From NCBI RefSeq assembly GCF_016918075.2, contig NZ_JAERPS020000003.1, positions 483,534 through 547,533 of the forward strand: a stretch of 64,000 nucleotides of DNA, given 5' to 3'. The DNA comes from Rheinheimera maricola. Lineage in GTDB: Bacteria; Pseudomonadota; Gammaproteobacteria; Enterobacterales; Alteromonadaceae. Within the stretch, counting starts at the first letter, position 1. Each line of letters starts with the position of its first letter. The position numbers and the translations under genes were made by a program. Positions 1 to 10,575 of the stretch are shown here, piece by piece. The notes beneath the pieces were generated by a model, which saw nothing but the letters and a program-made list of their open reading frames with translations, did not search any database and had not been told where the DNA came from.

Positions 1-771
1 CCCAAGCCTTAATACATTCATGCTGTTTTGCCACAGCTGCGCCGCAATCTGTAGACGTGGCTCCGGCCGTAGCTGGCAAAAAGCATCAAACACTAACGCC
101 AGCTGGGCCGGGGTATTAACTACGCCCTGATAGCCGGCCAGCGGCATAGCCGGTGCATCGGTTTCAAGCACAAAACATTCAAGCGGCAATTTTCGCACTG
201 TGTTACGGGTTTTTTCCGCCCGGTCATAGGTAATAGTGCCGCCGATACCCAACTTAAAACCCAAATCGACAAAAGCCATGCCTTGTTGCTGACTGCCGGA
301 AAATGCATGCAAAATACCGCCTTCGCCAAACTGCTGCTGTTTTAGCTCAGCCAGCAACTGTGGTTGGCTTTTGCGATGGTGCAGCACCACCGGTTTACCG
401 TGCTGCTTAGCCAGCGCCAATTGCATTGTAAACAGCTGTTGCTGAATAGCGAAAGTAGCTTCATCCAGCGCATAATCCAGCCCAATCTCGCCTACAGCAA
501 CAATAGCGCTACTATGAGTTGTTAGTAGCTTATCCAGCTCAACCAAAGCGTCAGACGAATGCTTAGCCGCCCACCACGGGTGTATACCCAAAGCGACGTG
601 CCAATAGGAATGTTGTTGATGTAAGCTCAGTAGATTTTGCCAAGCCGATTGTTGTACGGCGGGAATAACTAAAGCGCTAACACCGGCTTGTTGCGCCACC
701 TGCCAGTGCGACTGCTGCGCAGCGGCAAGCTCGGGTAAATCCAGATGACAATGGGTGTCGAATAGTTTCAT
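1..771 (-). CDS. yjjV: TatD-family metal-dependent hydrolase, YjjV-like (cut by window edge)
   Basis: Translating the minus strand from the ATG at 771 gives an open frame running off the window start with no stop, about 257 residues. It begins MKLFDTHCHLDLPE, with the HxH metal motif of the TatD amidohydrolase-fold nucleases. Further family motifs are GEIGLD (Glu ligand), VLHHRKS, LHAFSGS and ETDAPAMPL near the C-terminus. The stretch GIGGTITYDRAEKTR matches my recollection of E. coli YjjV better than TatD or YcfH. YjjV has about 259 residues, so only a few C-terminal residues should be missing. The role is probably cytoplasmic metal-dependent DNase or phosphoesterase, inferred from family. 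It sits 88 nt from the next gene on the same strand. Confidence 0.88.
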   Translation of the reverse strand, partial: MKLFDTHCHLDLPELAAAQQSHWQVAQQAGVSALVIPAVQQSAWQNLLSLHQQHSYWHVALGIHPWWAAKHSSDALVELDKLLTTHSSAIVAVGEIGLDYALDEATFAIQQQLFTMQLALAKQHGKPVVLHHRKSQPQLLAELKQQQFGEGGILHAFSGSQQQGMAFVDLGFKLGIGGTITYDRAEKTRNTVRKLPLECFVLETDAPAMPLAGYQGVVNTPAQLALVFDAFCQLRPEPRLQIAAQLWQNSMNVLRLG

Positions 772-814
772 GCTGCAATTGCAGCAGATAATCACTACAT
801 CCTCAAGGGGAAGG

Positions 815-842
815 AATGCCTATCTTACAATTGACAGGCATT
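815..842. terminator. possible hairpin between yjjV-like gene and amidohydrolase gene
   Basis: AATGCCT at 815-821 is the exact reverse complement of AGGCATT at 836-842, leaving a 14-nt loop. There is no clear T-run on either side, so this is at best a weak terminator or attenuator in the short gap between two minus-strand genes. Confidence 0.3.
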
Positions 843-859
843 TGACACTGAATTGCCTG

Positions 860-2392
860 CTATTTAGGGTCAGTGGAGGTTGTAAAAAGCTCGCGCGCAG
901 ACAACATTTCCCTCGCGATAGGTCGCCCATGTAATATGACCGTGGCAATACTGTTCCATGCTTCCACATTTTCCAATGGATTTTGTTTAAGTAACAACAA
1001 ATTGGCGACTTTTCCTACACTTACTGAACCGTATCTATCCTCAAGTTTGAGTAAGCGGGCATTGTTTATCGTCGCAGCGGCAAAAATAGCGTGCAATGGT
1101 ATCCCCGCTTTGGCCATTTCGGTTAACTCCAGATAAGAGCCATAACCGGGCTGATGGCTGTACGCCGGTGCAGAGGGCGTGTCGCTGGCCAAAAGTAATG
1201 GATGCCCCAGATCATATAGTACCTTTGCCGCAACAGCGCCGCGTAGACCAATCATTTGTAATCTAACAGCAGCTTCTGTTTCTGACATACCTTCAAAATC
1301 AACCAGTAATTCTTGCTTAAACCATTGCGCCTCGTCAGATAAGTACCAGTTTAATAATGCTGGCGGTACCACATCAGCTAACTGCGGATCGGTTAACACA
1401 TCTGGCGTCAGCATAGCAGCAAGTCGGGACATGACACTCAGAGTGGGCTGATACCCAATGCCTGCACGATGAATTTCCTGCAAATGTGCCATTAATTCTG
1501 CAGGTAATGCCGGTATTTCATCAGCCGGAGCAGTAACCTCCATCCCGGTCCAATTCCATATGCCATGGGTAAGTACATCAACATGATGCTGTATAGCAAT
1601 CCGCTGCATGTCATAGGCGTTGGCATGCGCGAACAGCGGCAATTGATGCCGGCTAGCCGCGGCGCGAATGTCACTCAGCGTTTGTTTGCTGTATAAAGGC
1701 AAGTGGCTGGCGTCACCAAAGCCATCTTCAATAAAAATTTTCAGGCAATGCGCACCACTTTCAGCAATACGCTCAACCACTATTGCTGGCGTATTGCCCT
1801 CTCCTGCGGATTCTGGTCGCTTTGCGCCATCTTGATGAATGTAGTTTGGTTGCGTCTTATGGACGTGTCCGTAGCCACCGGCTACAGGTGCAGCACCACA
1901 GTGCCATAAATCAGGTGCCTGTGGCTGCTTTTTAAACATAGCAATCCCTTGTGGGCTGCTGCTTAAATCCAGTAATTGCGTCACACCAAAGTACAGATAA
2001 CTGCGCGGCTGCTGTCGGAAAAAGTCAGGCAGATAATCATCCGCTCTGGCAGATGTGACACCGGGCGCTTCACTGACATGCACATGGCTATCCATTAAAC
2101 CGGGTGTAAGGTATAAACCTGAGCCGTCTATACTCTGCAAATTCTTCCGCTCGCTTTCGCTAAGTGGAGTACCCGCCGGCGCTAAACGGGTAATAATACC
2201 ATCGCGGATCAAGACCTGCTGTTGCAGTAACGGCTGTGTCAGCTCAGCTGATAATACCGTGACAGGCTCGATTAAAAGATACCGGCCAGAAGCAGCATCA
2301 GACGTTGTTGGCGTTAATCCAATTTCTGCCTGCCCTGAACTTGACAATAGGATTGCCAGCCACGCACACTGTAGTAGAACCTTATTTTTCAT
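860..2392 (-). CDS. exported amidohydrolase family protein
   Basis: 510 residues. The N-terminus (about 1-22) is a Sec signal peptide, KNKVLLQCAWLAILLSS followed by GQAE, so the enzyme probably works in the periplasm. The rest is an amidohydrolase (imidazolonepropionase/prolidase-like) TIM barrel. It has an N-terminal beta-sandwich strand with DGIITRLAPAG, the HxH metal pair in DSHVHVSE, further His ligands in LFAHANAYD and DVLTHGIW, and the metal Asp in LLASDTPS. It ends with GSVSVGKVANLLLLKQNPLEN, typical of this superfamily. The substrate cannot be told from sequence; relatives hydrolyse cyclic amides or Xaa-Pro dipeptides. It is divergent from the CadC-like regulator at 2503, a possible controller. 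SD GGAG lies about 10 nt before the ATG. Confidence 0.85.
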   Translation of the reverse strand: MKNKVLLQCAWLAILLSSSGQAEIGLTPTTSDAASGRYLLIEPVTVLSAELTQPLLQQQVLIRDGIITRLAPAGTPLSESERKNLQSIDGSGLYLTPGLMDSHVHVSEAPGVTSARADDYLPDFFRQQPRSYLYFGVTQLLDLSSSPQGIAMFKKQPQAPDLWHCGAAPVAGGYGHVHKTQPNYIHQDGAKRPESAGEGNTPAIVVERIAESGAHCLKIFIEDGFGDASHLPLYSKQTLSDIRAAASRHQLPLFAHANAYDMQRIAIQHHVDVLTHGIWNWTGMEVTAPADEIPALPAELMAHLQEIHRAGIGYQPTLSVMSRLAAMLTPDVLTDPQLADVVPPALLNWYLSDEAQWFKQELLVDFEGMSETEAAVRLQMIGLRGAVAAKVLYDLGHPLLLASDTPSAPAYSHQPGYGSYLELTEMAKAGIPLHAIFAAATINNARLLKLEDRYGSVSVGKVANLLLLKQNPLENVEAWNSIATVILHGRPIAREMLSARELFTTSTDPK

Positions 2393-2502
2393 AATTTATG
2401 CTCCGGTAATTCAAAGGCTTAAGTCTGCGTTAATTCAACGCTACATGCCTGAAGAACTTCTGAAGCTTTTCTGAAGATTACCTGTAGAACCTATTTTTTC
2501 CG

Positions 2503-4485
2503 ATGACAGCACCGAATAGCATAGACCCGGTAACGCTTATACCAAGTAGCATAGAGCCGACAGCACAATGTCCAAATCAATTGGCACAGCCTTGCTGGCA
2601 ACTTGGCGTCTGGTATATCGAGCCTGGCATTAACCGGATAAGTAGTGAAGAGTGCAAACTACAATTAGAACCGCGCTTAATGACAACACTGCTGTTATTG
2701 CTACGGGCCAACGGCCAGACAGTTAGTGATGAGCAATTGCTTAATAACGTCTGGCCCAACGTCGTGGTGTCTGACGCGTCCTTGTATCAGGTGATTGCGC
2801 AGTTACGTAAGGCGTTAACGGATCAGCAAAAGCCGTATCAACTGATTGAACGGGTGCAGCGAAAAGGCTATCGTCTGTTGCAACACGCCAGCATGCTGCC
2901 TCCTCCGAATACGGCTATTTCACAACATTCACCGCAACATACGCCAGCTGTGTCTGACAAATTCAGGGGGAAAACACGGACAAATCGCGCTATTTTTGCT
3001 GCTGTTACCGCATCTTGCCTGGCGCTGTATGTTATTTCGCTAGCCTTTTGGCATGACGAGCAAATACCAGTCATTTATACGCCACTAACAGCTGCCCCCG
3101 TTACCTCACAACAACCATTGCTACCATATACCGGATTCGAGCAACATGATTGGAGCATGTTACAGCAGGCCCTGTATTTGCTGAATCAACCGCAAGCAGC
3201 GGCTATCAGTGACGGCATACGCTATTTGCATACGCTACTACCGCAGTATCAACACCACCCTGCGCTGCTGGTTGCGCTATGCAACGGCTATCATGCTATG
3301 CATACCTACAGTGATTGGTCACTACAAAAAGCGCTGGCGTTATGCGAGCCTCTGCTGCAACAAGCACTAAAATTGCAGCCAGATTTTGCGCCGGCGCTTG
3401 GCAGTTTTGGCGCGCTGCAGCTGTCGCGAAACAACCTGGATGGTGCGCGCTTTTACCTCGATAAAGCGGGACAGCTTGCACCTGAAGACACGCATATTAT
3501 GCTCTGGCGCGCTGCGCTACATCGGGTACAAGGGCAATATGATAAAGCCTTTGAATTGATGGATAAAGCGACAAAGTTGGCACCGTTATCCGGATTACTA
3601 AAACGGCATTATGCCTATAGCCTGCTCGGCGATGGCCAACTTAGCCGGGCACGTGTGGAATTCCAGCTCGCTTTGTTGCTCGAAGATAACTATTCAGATC
3701 GAGCACTGGATGAATTAGAGCTATTACCGTTAACCAGGCAACGCGCACTGGCATTTCTGCTTTGGGCTGAACGCTTTCCTGACCGGTTGCATAGCCCTGA
3801 ACGCTGGACACAATTAAGCCTGGTGCAACTGAGCCTGCAGCAAATTAAGCAGGCTGAAGCCAGTTTACAGCAGGCGATATTAATGTCGGATAAGCATCCC
3901 TTTGTGTTATTGGCGCAGGCAATGCTGGCACAAGCTCAAGGCCAGGATGCTATTGCCAATGCTTATCTGCAACAGCGGCTGAGCCTTAACCCGCAGCATA
4001 AAATTTTTCAGCTACAAGCCATGTTTTTATCAGTTCCACCGGCTACAACATTGCAGCGCAGTGTATTGCACAAGTTATTGCCGGCCTATTCTCAGGATGC
4101 TGACCAGGCGCTGCAACAAGATTTAGCGAATAACGAACAAATTAACGCGCTGTATTTCCTGTTAAGCCTGCCACAGACTGAGCGCCGGGCTTATCAGAGT
4201 AATATCAGCGACTTTGTCAGCAGCCAACAGAATGCCGACAGCCTCAGCTTGCAATTGTTATCTGTGGTCGGTTTGACAGAGCAAGCGAACCAGCTGGCGC
4301 TGCATTTGCTGGACAACGGTTGGTTGCCATCACCGCATGATGACTATTACCTGGCCGAACAACACCCACTGTGGCAACAGCTGTCAGTCGAGTTTTTCAG
4401 CAAACTGCAGCAGCAACGACAACAGGTGTTAGACGCCTTTGCTGCAGAAATGGCAGAAATAAAGTCCAATGAAGTACCGCAGTAA
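2503..4485 (+). CDS. CadC-like membrane-anchored winged-helix regulator with TPR domain
   Basis: 660 residues. Residues about 30-125 form an OmpR/PhoB-type winged helix (EPRLMTTLLLLLRANG, VVVSDASLYQVIAQLRKAL, VQRKGYRLL). A single membrane segment lies at about 157-178 (AIFAAVTASCLALYVISLAF). The rest is probably periplasmic and rich in TPR-like helical pairs from about 250 to 500, for example QPDFAPALGSFGALQLSRNN. This is the layout of one-component membrane regulators that bind DNA in the cytoplasm and sense outside, like CadC. It is divergent from the amidohydrolase gene (110-bp gap), which may be its target. The signal is unknown. The SD before ATG 2503 is weak. It ends five bases before the convergent pdxH stop. 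Confidence 0.85.
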   Translation: MTAPNSIDPVTLIPSSIEPTAQCPNQLAQPCWQLGVWYIEPGINRISSEECKLQLEPRLMTTLLLLLRANGQTVSDEQLLNNVWPNVVVSDASLYQVIAQLRKALTDQQKPYQLIERVQRKGYRLLQHASMLPPPNTAISQHSPQHTPAVSDKFRGKTRTNRAIFAAVTASCLALYVISLAFWHDEQIPVIYTPLTAAPVTSQQPLLPYTGFEQHDWSMLQQALYLLNQPQAAAISDGIRYLHTLLPQYQHHPALLVALCNGYHAMHTYSDWSLQKALALCEPLLQQALKLQPDFAPALGSFGALQLSRNNLDGARFYLDKAGQLAPEDTHIMLWRAALHRVQGQYDKAFELMDKATKLAPLSGLLKRHYAYSLLGDGQLSRARVEFQLALLLEDNYSDRALDELELLPLTRQRALAFLLWAERFPDRLHSPERWTQLSLVQLSLQQIKQAEASLQQAILMSDKHPFVLLAQAMLAQAQGQDAIANAYLQQRLSLNPQHKIFQLQAMFLSVPPATTLQRSVLHKLLPAYSQDADQALQQDLANNEQINALYFLLSLPQTERRAYQSNISDFVSSQQNADSLSLQLLSVVGLTEQANQLALHLLDNGWLPSPHDDYYLAEQHPLWQQLSVEFFSKLQQQRQQVLDAFAAEMAEIKSNEVPQ

Positions 4486-4490
4486 CAGGG

Positions 4491-5129
4491 TTAAGGGCAT
4501 AACCTGTCAATACTCCAGCTGTTATCGCCTTGTTTAGTGTACATAAAGCGGTCATGCAAGCGGTGCTCACCGCCCTGCCAGAATTCAATTTTATGCGGCC
4601 GCACTAAAAAGCCGCCCCAGAATGACGGCAGTGGCACTTCGCCGTGTTCAAATTTATGTTTTATCTCAGCGAATTTTTGTAACAATGCCTGACGGGTAGA
4701 CACCGGCCGGCTTTGCTCTGACGCCCAGGCAGCCAGTTGGCTTTCTTTTGGCCGCGATAAAAAGTACTTAGCCACCTGCGTTGCGGTTACCCGCTCGGCA
4801 GTACCATACACAATAACCTGGCGCTCCAGCGGGTGCCAGGGAAAATGCAGGCACACTTTGGGGTTGGCACCTAACTCGGTAGCTTTACGGCTGCCAAGGT
4901 TAGTGTAAAAGGTGAACCCCTCCACACCGACATCTTTTAACAACACCAGCCGCTGTGACGGCTGACCATGCGCATCAACGCTGGCGACACACATGGCGGT
5001 TGGATCGGGCAATTCGGCCGCTATGGCATCTTTTAACCATAACTCAAACTGAGCTATCGGATCCGGGTTTAGTTTATCCAGATCCAACTTATCTTTGGTA
5101 TAACTGCGGCGAATTGCGTCGATCTTCAT
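4491..5129 (-). CDS. pdxH: pyridoxamine 5'-phosphate oxidase PdxH
   Basis: 212 residues, the usual length. It uses FMN and oxygen to turn pyridoxine or pyridoxamine 5'-phosphate into pyridoxal 5'-phosphate in the cytoplasm. Recognisable family stretches are DPIAQFELWLKDA near the N-terminus, RLVLLKDV with FYTNLGSRKATEL (FMN and substrate binding), FPWHPLERQVIVYGTAERV, SEQSRPVS, and the C-terminal signature WGGFLVRPHKIEFWQGG followed by RLHDRF. It is the last gene of a tight operon with argS (stop only two bases upstream) and prfC. It meets the TPR regulator tail-to-tail. Confidence 0.97.
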   Translation of the reverse strand: MKIDAIRRSYTKDKLDLDKLNPDPIAQFELWLKDAIAAELPDPTAMCVASVDAHGQPSQRLVLLKDVGVEGFTFYTNLGSRKATELGANPKVCLHFPWHPLERQVIVYGTAERVTATQVAKYFLSRPKESQLAAWASEQSRPVSTRQALLQKFAEIKHKFEHGEVPLPSFWGGFLVRPHKIEFWQGGEHRLHDRFMYTKQGDNSWSIDRLCP

Positions 5130-5131
5130 AT

Positions 5132-6871
5132 CTACATGCGCTCCATAACCTCAATGCCCAACAAGTCCAGACCCTGTTGTAATAAGCGTGAGGTAAAAAT
5201 ACTCAGCATTAAACGGCTGTCGCGCACGCCCGGTTCAACGCCGTCTTTTAATATCGGGCAGGCCTCGTAGAAGCTCATATACAAACTGGCCAGTTCATAC
5301 AGGTAATTACACAATAAGTTAGGCTGGGCGTCTTTCATCACCTGTTGCAGCGTTTCTTCAAAACGCAGCAGTTTAACCGCCAGCTGTTTCTCCTGCTCTT
5401 CTACCAATTGTAATGTCGCGCTATAGCCATCAGCGACGTCAGCGCGGCGTAAAATACTGCGCACCCGGGTGTAAGCGTATTGCAGGTAAGGCGCCGTGGC
5501 ACCTTCAAAGCTAAGCATTGCATCCCAGCTGAAAATATAATCGCTGGTACGGTTTTTCGATAAATCGGCAAATTTAACCGCGCCGATACCGACTTTACGC
5601 GCGACTTCAGCAATTTCATCTGCAGTTAAGTCAGTGGCTTTTTCCTGCACCACAGCTTTGGCGCGCACCACGGCTTCTTCCAGCAGTTCTGCCAGTTTAA
5701 CCGTGCCGCCGGTACGGGTTTTAAAGGGCTTGCCATCTTCGCCCATCATGGTGCCGAACGGGCAATGATCATAGGCTGTTTCGCTGCGAAGATAACCGGC
5801 TTTGCGTGCTACCAGCTCAACTTGCTTAAAGTGTAAGCCTTGGCGCGCATCAGTAAAAATAATCACCCGATCAGCATTCAGCGTATGGCTTCGATGCTGG
5901 CAAGCAGCTAAATCGGTAGTGGAATACAAAAAGCCACCGCCGGTTTTTTGCACGATAAACGGCGATGGATTGCCTTCTTTATCGGCTAACTCCTGCAAAA
6001 ACACCACCAGAGCGCCTTCGCTCTCTACCGCTAACGACTGTGCTTTTAAATCGGCAATAATGCCATGCAACATAGCGTTGTAAGCACTTTCCGGCTTAAT
6101 GTCAGCATGTGTCAGCGTGACATTAAGCTTTTGATACACTTCATCGCTATGTTTTATCGAGGTATCAATAAACAGCTGCCACAGCTTTTGGCAGTGCGCA
6201 TCGCCGCTTTGCAGTTTCACCACGTAATCACGTGACTTACCGGCAAAGCCCGCTTCATCATCAAAGCGCTTTTTTGCTTCGCGGTAGAAATCTTCCAGAT
6301 CGGCCAGTGCCACCTGCTCTAAATCGATACCTGCAGCCAGCTTATCTTCCAGATGCGCAATCAGCATACCAAACTGAGTACCCCAGTCGCCCATATGGTT
6401 CTGGCGAATAACCTTATCGCCCCAGAACTCCAGTGTGCGCACGACGGCATCACCGATAATAGTCGAGCGTAAATGGCCAACGTGCATCTCTTTGGCCAGG
6501 TTAGGCGCCGAGTAATCAACCACTACCGTTTGTGGATTTGCATTTTGGCTGACACCCAAACGGCTATCGCTGCTGGCCTGCTGTAATTGTGCCGCCAACC
6601 AGCTTTTGTTCAACGTAACGTTAATAAAACCCGGGCCGGCAATTTCGGCTTTATCAGCCATATCGCCAAGGTCCAGCTGCTGTATTAATTGCTCGGCTAA
6701 CTGCCGCGGATTGGTTTTTAACAATTTGGCCGCCGCCATAGCGCCGTTAATCTGATAATCACCAAACTCCAGCTTGGTACTTACGGTAACAGCAGCGTTA
6801 GTATCAGCAGGTAAGCCAAGCGCGACAAAGGCGGCCTGAGTTTTTTCGGTTAATAAATGCTTAATGTTCAT
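5132..6871 (-). CDS. argS: arginyl-tRNA synthetase
   Basis: 579 residues, the normal class Ia ArgRS length. It charges tRNA-Arg with arginine. The N-terminal Add1 domain (about 1-110) recognises the tRNA elbow. The HIGH motif appears as HVGH in [18 protein letters not shown]. The KMSK equivalent lies in [17 protein letters not shown], which lacks a canonical KMSK, as usual in ArgRS. The C-terminal helical anticodon-binding DALR domain ends LGIEVMERM, a typical ArgRS terminus. It starts 12 nt after the prfC stop and ends two bases before the pdxH start, so the three are probably co-transcribed. Confidence 0.97.
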   Translation of the reverse strand: MNIKHLLTEKTQAAFVALGLPADTNAAVTVSTKLEFGDYQINGAMAAAKLLKTNPRQLAEQLIQQLDLGDMADKAEIAGPGFINVTLNKSWLAAQLQQASSDSRLGVSQNANPQTVVVDYSAPNLAKEMHVGHLRSTIIGDAVVRTLEFWGDKVIRQNHMGDWGTQFGMLIAHLEDKLAAGIDLEQVALADLEDFYREAKKRFDDEAGFAGKSRDYVVKLQSGDAHCQKLWQLFIDTSIKHSDEVYQKLNVTLTHADIKPESAYNAMLHGIIADLKAQSLAVESEGALVVFLQELADKEGNPSPFIVQKTGGGFLYSTTDLAACQHRSHTLNADRVIIFTDARQGLHFKQVELVARKAGYLRSETAYDHCPFGTMMGEDGKPFKTRTGGTVKLAELLEEAVVRAKAVVQEKATDLTADEIAEVARKVGIGAVKFADLSKNRTSDYIFSWDAMLSFEGATAPYLQYAYTRVRSILRRADVADGYSATLQLVEEQEKQLAVKLLRFEETLQQVMKDAQPNLLCNYLYELASLYMSFYEACPILKDGVEPGVRDSRLMLSIFTSRLLQQGLDLLGIEVMERM

Positions 6872-6883
6872 GCGCCCAGCCTG

Positions 6884-8470
6884 TTAGTGTTCACGGGTTT
6901 TGTGGAATTTGATTTTTGGGTAGCGTTCCATTGCCAGATTCAGGTTCACCATAGTTGGCGCGATGTAGGTTAATGCATCACCGCCATCCAGCGCCAGGTT
7001 CTGGCTGGCTTTGTTTTTAAACTCATCCAGCGCTTTACCGTCATCAGAGTAAACCCAGCGTGCCGTTGATACGTTTACTGCTTCATACAGCGCATCGACG
7101 TTGTATTCTGACTTTAACCGGCTTACCACCACATCAAACTGCAACACACCAACAGCGCCAACGATTAAATCGTTATTATCCAGCGGACGAAACACCTGTA
7201 CTGCCCCCTCTTCAGACAACTGTACCAAGCCTTTTAGCAACTGCTTCTGCTTTAATGGATCGCGCAAGCGAATACGGCGAAACAGTTCAGGCGCAAAGTT
7301 CGGTATACCGGTAAATTGCATGTTTTCACCGGTAGTAAAGGTGTCACCAATTTTAATGGTGCCGTGGTTATGCAAGCCGATAATATCGCCCGGATATGCT
7401 TCTTCCAGGTGCTCACGATCGCCGGCTAAGAAGGTTAACGCCTGTGGGATCAACACATCTTTACCAATACGCACATGGCGCACCTTCATGCCTTTTTCAT
7501 ATTTGCCGGAAACAATGCGTAAAAATGCCACGCGGTCGCGGTGCTTCGGGTCCATATTAGCCTGAATTTTAAATACAAAGCCGCTAAAGCCGGTGTCTGT
7601 CGGCTCAACAGTGCGGCTATCGGTAGCCCGTGCTTGCGGCGTTGGCGCCCACTGCGTTAAACCGTCCAGCATATGGTCGACACCAAAGTTACCCAGCGCA
7701 GTACCAAAGAACACCGGCGTTAATTCACCTTTTAAAAACAGCTCGCGGTCAAACTCATGGCTGGCGCCCTGTACCAGTTCCATTTCATCGCGCAGTTGAG
7801 CGGCGTAATAACCAATGCGCTTATCCAGCTCCGGGTTATTTAAGCCTTTAATAATATCTACATCCTGAATGGTGTGGCCCATACCGGATTTATACAAAAT
7901 AATCTCATCACGCAAAATGTGATACACGCCTTTAAACTCTTTGCCCGAAGCAATTGGCCAGGTAATAGGGGCGCAGGCAATTTTCAGTACGCTTTCTACT
8001 TCATCTAACAAATCGACCGGGTCACGGATATCACGGTCCATTTTGTTCATAAAGGTGATAATGGGCGTATCGCGTAAGCGGGTAACTTCCATCAGCTTAA
8101 TAGTGCGATCTTCAACACCCTTGGCGCCGTCAATAACCATCAGGCAAGAGTCTACCGCCGTTAAGGTGCGGTAGGTGTCTTCCGAGAAGTCTTCGTGGCC
8201 CGGCGTATCCAAGAGGTTAACCAGACAGTCGTTATACGGAAACTGCATCACAGAGGTAGTAACCGAAATACCACGCTCTTTTTCCATCTCCATCCAGTCA
8301 GAGGTAGCATACTGGCCGGATTTTTTACCTTTTACGGTACCTGCTTTTTGGATCAGATGTCCGAACAGCAATACCTTTTCAGTAATGGTGGTTTTACCGG
8401 CATCGGGGTGCGAGATGATCGCAAAGGTGCGCCGGCTGTTTACTTCGGCTAAAAAGTTATCTGTGCTCAT
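6884..8470 (-). CDS. prfC: peptide chain release factor 3 (RF3 GTPase)
   Basis: About 528 residues from the ATG at 8470 ([15 protein letters not shown]). The frame also has a TTG at 8479, but the ATG fits the family start. It is a translational GTPase that removes RF1/RF2 from the ribosome after termination. G motifs are clear: SHPDAGKTT (G1), a switch I region with [15 protein letters not shown] and [26 protein letters not shown] (G3) and NKMDRD (G4). The C-terminal region carries RF3-type domain II and III sequence and ends [11 protein letters not shown]. It is the first gene of the prfC-argS-pdxH cluster. Confidence 0.97.
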   Translation of the reverse strand: MSTDNFLAEVNSRRTFAIISHPDAGKTTITEKVLLFGHLIQKAGTVKGKKSGQYATSDWMEMEKERGISVTTSVMQFPYNDCLVNLLDTPGHEDFSEDTYRTLTAVDSCLMVIDGAKGVEDRTIKLMEVTRLRDTPIITFMNKMDRDIRDPVDLLDEVESVLKIACAPITWPIASGKEFKGVYHILRDEIILYKSGMGHTIQDVDIIKGLNNPELDKRIGYYAAQLRDEMELVQGASHEFDRELFLKGELTPVFFGTALGNFGVDHMLDGLTQWAPTPQARATDSRTVEPTDTGFSGFVFKIQANMDPKHRDRVAFLRIVSGKYEKGMKVRHVRIGKDVLIPQALTFLAGDREHLEEAYPGDIIGLHNHGTIKIGDTFTTGENMQFTGIPNFAPELFRRIRLRDPLKQKQLLKGLVQLSEEGAVQVFRPLDNNDLIVGAVGVLQFDVVVSRLKSEYNVDALYEAVNVSTARWVYSDDGKALDEFKNKASQNLALDGGDALTYIAPTMVNLNLAMERYPKIKFHKTREH

Positions 8471-8662
8471 AATATCCAATAGTGTGTTACCGCAGGCATC
8501 GGGCTACGGTGCAGGGTTAAAACCCAAAAGTAAATGATAATGCGCGCGATTATAGCAGCTTGAATGGCAAGGGCACAGAGTGGATACGTGACATTATGGC
8601 ATAAGCACGCGCTTGTCATCAGCCAACACGGTCTGACTTACCTATAGGCCTACTGCCAACAG

Positions 8663-10404
8663 TTAACTCTTAGCTTCTGTCAGCTCTAGCCAGCTTAAGC
8701 CCCAGCGATCAAAATCTTCTCGCAGTATTGTCAGTTCTAATGCATGACGTCCGGCCTCTAAGTACACCTTGTGCCGCTTTGATACCGAGTCATCAACCGA
8801 ACGGTCAAAACCAACAACGCCTGCCAGTTTTCTACCCTGCCAGAGCTGAAAAAACGCACCGTTTTGGAAGCTACTACCTTTGTAATTCAGTTGATACCAG
8901 CCTGCTTTTGCCACTTGTGTGTCAAACCGCAGCCTCACCATATTTTGCTCTGTGGCTTTATTGGTTTTGAATACCAGATAGCGCTCGGGTTTATCTTCGC
9001 TGGCGGCAAAGTAATATAAGGGTGCATTATGCAATTGCGTCAGCTGTTGCATATCGATACGCCCCGGAATAGCGGACACCATAGCTGGCGCAAGCTTCAC
9101 CGCCTTTTCAGATGGTACAGCCAACATCTGTCCTGAGCGGGCAACCACAATAAAGCTGCCACCGCTATCCGGTAACGTCACTTCCAGCTCAGTACTATCT
9201 GCACCGACGGCATAAGCTTTTGCATAATGCTTCTGGTAAAAGCCACCCAGTAAATGCGCCTGTTTTATCGTCGAGCGGTAAATGTCATAGCCGGTTACCC
9301 GTTTATCCGCTGATGGCAGCCAGCTAAGTATCATTTTGCCGTCGTCGCGCTCGAGCAGTCTCAGCTGGGTTACAGCAGAGATTATTTGCTCACGCTGTGT
9401 CAGTCGCTTTTGCTGTGCCTGCTGCAGTTGCTGTTCAAATGCATGGCTCGAGGCTGCAACGATATCTGCATGCCCATCCATCGCTAAGCGAAAGCCAATA
9501 CCAGCCGCGACATTCCAACCTTCACGTTTAAAGCGGCCGCGGTTGCTGTGCGGCTGAGCCGGATAATGCCAATTGCCGCCGCGTGTAGCGATAAAGTCGC
9601 ACGATGCCGTATCCGCGGCAGCATCAGACACATAGCCCTGCGGGTTGAAACAGCTATTCAGAAACTGACTGACATTACCCACCATGTCATACAAACCAAA
9701 CGGATTGGGCCGGTATAAACCGACTATGGCATTGTAGGCTTCGCCATCATCACAATTAAGATGCTCGATAAAGCCTTTGTTGCTGTAACCATAAAGCTGG
9801 TTATTTACCTGTTCACCGCTAAGATCAGCAAAGTTGCCATACTGACAGGCTTGCGTTTGCAATGGATCATCCCCCCAAGAAATAGCGGCTGGTAGTATTG
9901 GCTTTGGTGGCGTACTCCCACTCCTTCTCGGTGGGTAAGCGATAATGCTGGCCGGTTTGTTCAGACAACCAGGCCGCATAGTTGTTAGCATCTTGCCAGG
10001 AGATACAGGTTACCGGCTGGTAATCGCTGTAGCTATAGCGGTGCTTATCCCAGCGCCCACTGCCTTTGTGCTCCGGGCCGCGCAGGCCTTCAGCATCAAT
10101 AAAGTCGTTACAGCTACTATCAGGGTTGTAACCGGTAGCAGCAGCAAATTTGCTAAACTCCGCCACGGTTACCGCGTATTTACCCAGCTGAAAGGCGCTC
10201 AGGCTGACCTTATGTGCAGGCTGAGCCTGCTTTTCTCCGCCGGTAGTACCCATGACAAACTCGCCGGCGGGGATATTGACCATCGGCGGCACGATATGCT
10301 CTGTAGATACTGCTATAGAACTTGTTGAAGTTAAAAAGATAAAAAGATAAAAAGATAAAAACATGAAAAACAAATAGAACCATTCGTAAACTTTTAGTAT
10401 TCAT
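8663..10404 (-). pseudogene. exported formylglycine-generating-enzyme-like protein, out of frame at two places
   Basis: Three overlapping minus-strand frames together make one sulfatase-modifying (FGE/SUMF1-like) protein. The best start is ATG 10404, with a strong GAGGTGG Shine-Dalgarno and a hydrophobic leader. A tandem octamer then shifts it out of the frame that carries VNIPAGEFVMGTTGG, YAVTVAEFSKF, QPVTCISWQDANNYAAWL and RLPTEKEWEYATKA. That frame stops at 9867 after SRYFLGG. The third frame (8663 to about 9880) continues with WGDDP, FGLYDMVGNVSQFLNSCF, ATRGGNWHYP and GIGFRLAMDGHAD, then a fibronectin-like segment and a beta-rich C-terminus ending LELTEAKS. The second break lies in a run of six G. 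One inserted base there explains it. The gene may be decayed, phase variable, or affected by sequencing error. Confidence 0.75.
10332..10363. repeat. octanucleotide tandem repeat in signal-peptide coding region
   Basis: On the coding (minus) strand the unit TTTTTATC occurs three times in a row, followed by a partial fourth TTTTTAA. It lies 14 codons inside the gene starting at ATG 10404. Because 8 is not a multiple of 3, gain or loss of units changes frame. One added unit, or two removed, would join ATG 10404 to the FGE-domain frame. Confidence 0.85.
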
Positions 10405-10575
10405 TACGCCACCTCAAAATAAGGTAGGTATAGAGTTCTTACTCTCGTTGCGGGTGTCATAACTATTTCATCCGGTATCAGCTTGCCGTGTCAGTTGCAA
10501 ACTAGCAAAGCATGTGTCGTTAAAATGTGAAGCGCCTAATGCAAGAAGCCTCATCAGTATGCAAAGGTGTTGCGC

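Noticed and set aside
120..329. Minus-strand 69-aa frame inside the TatD-like gene
   Set aside because: It is in another frame of a clearly coding TatD/YjjV sequence that runs from 771 to the window edge.
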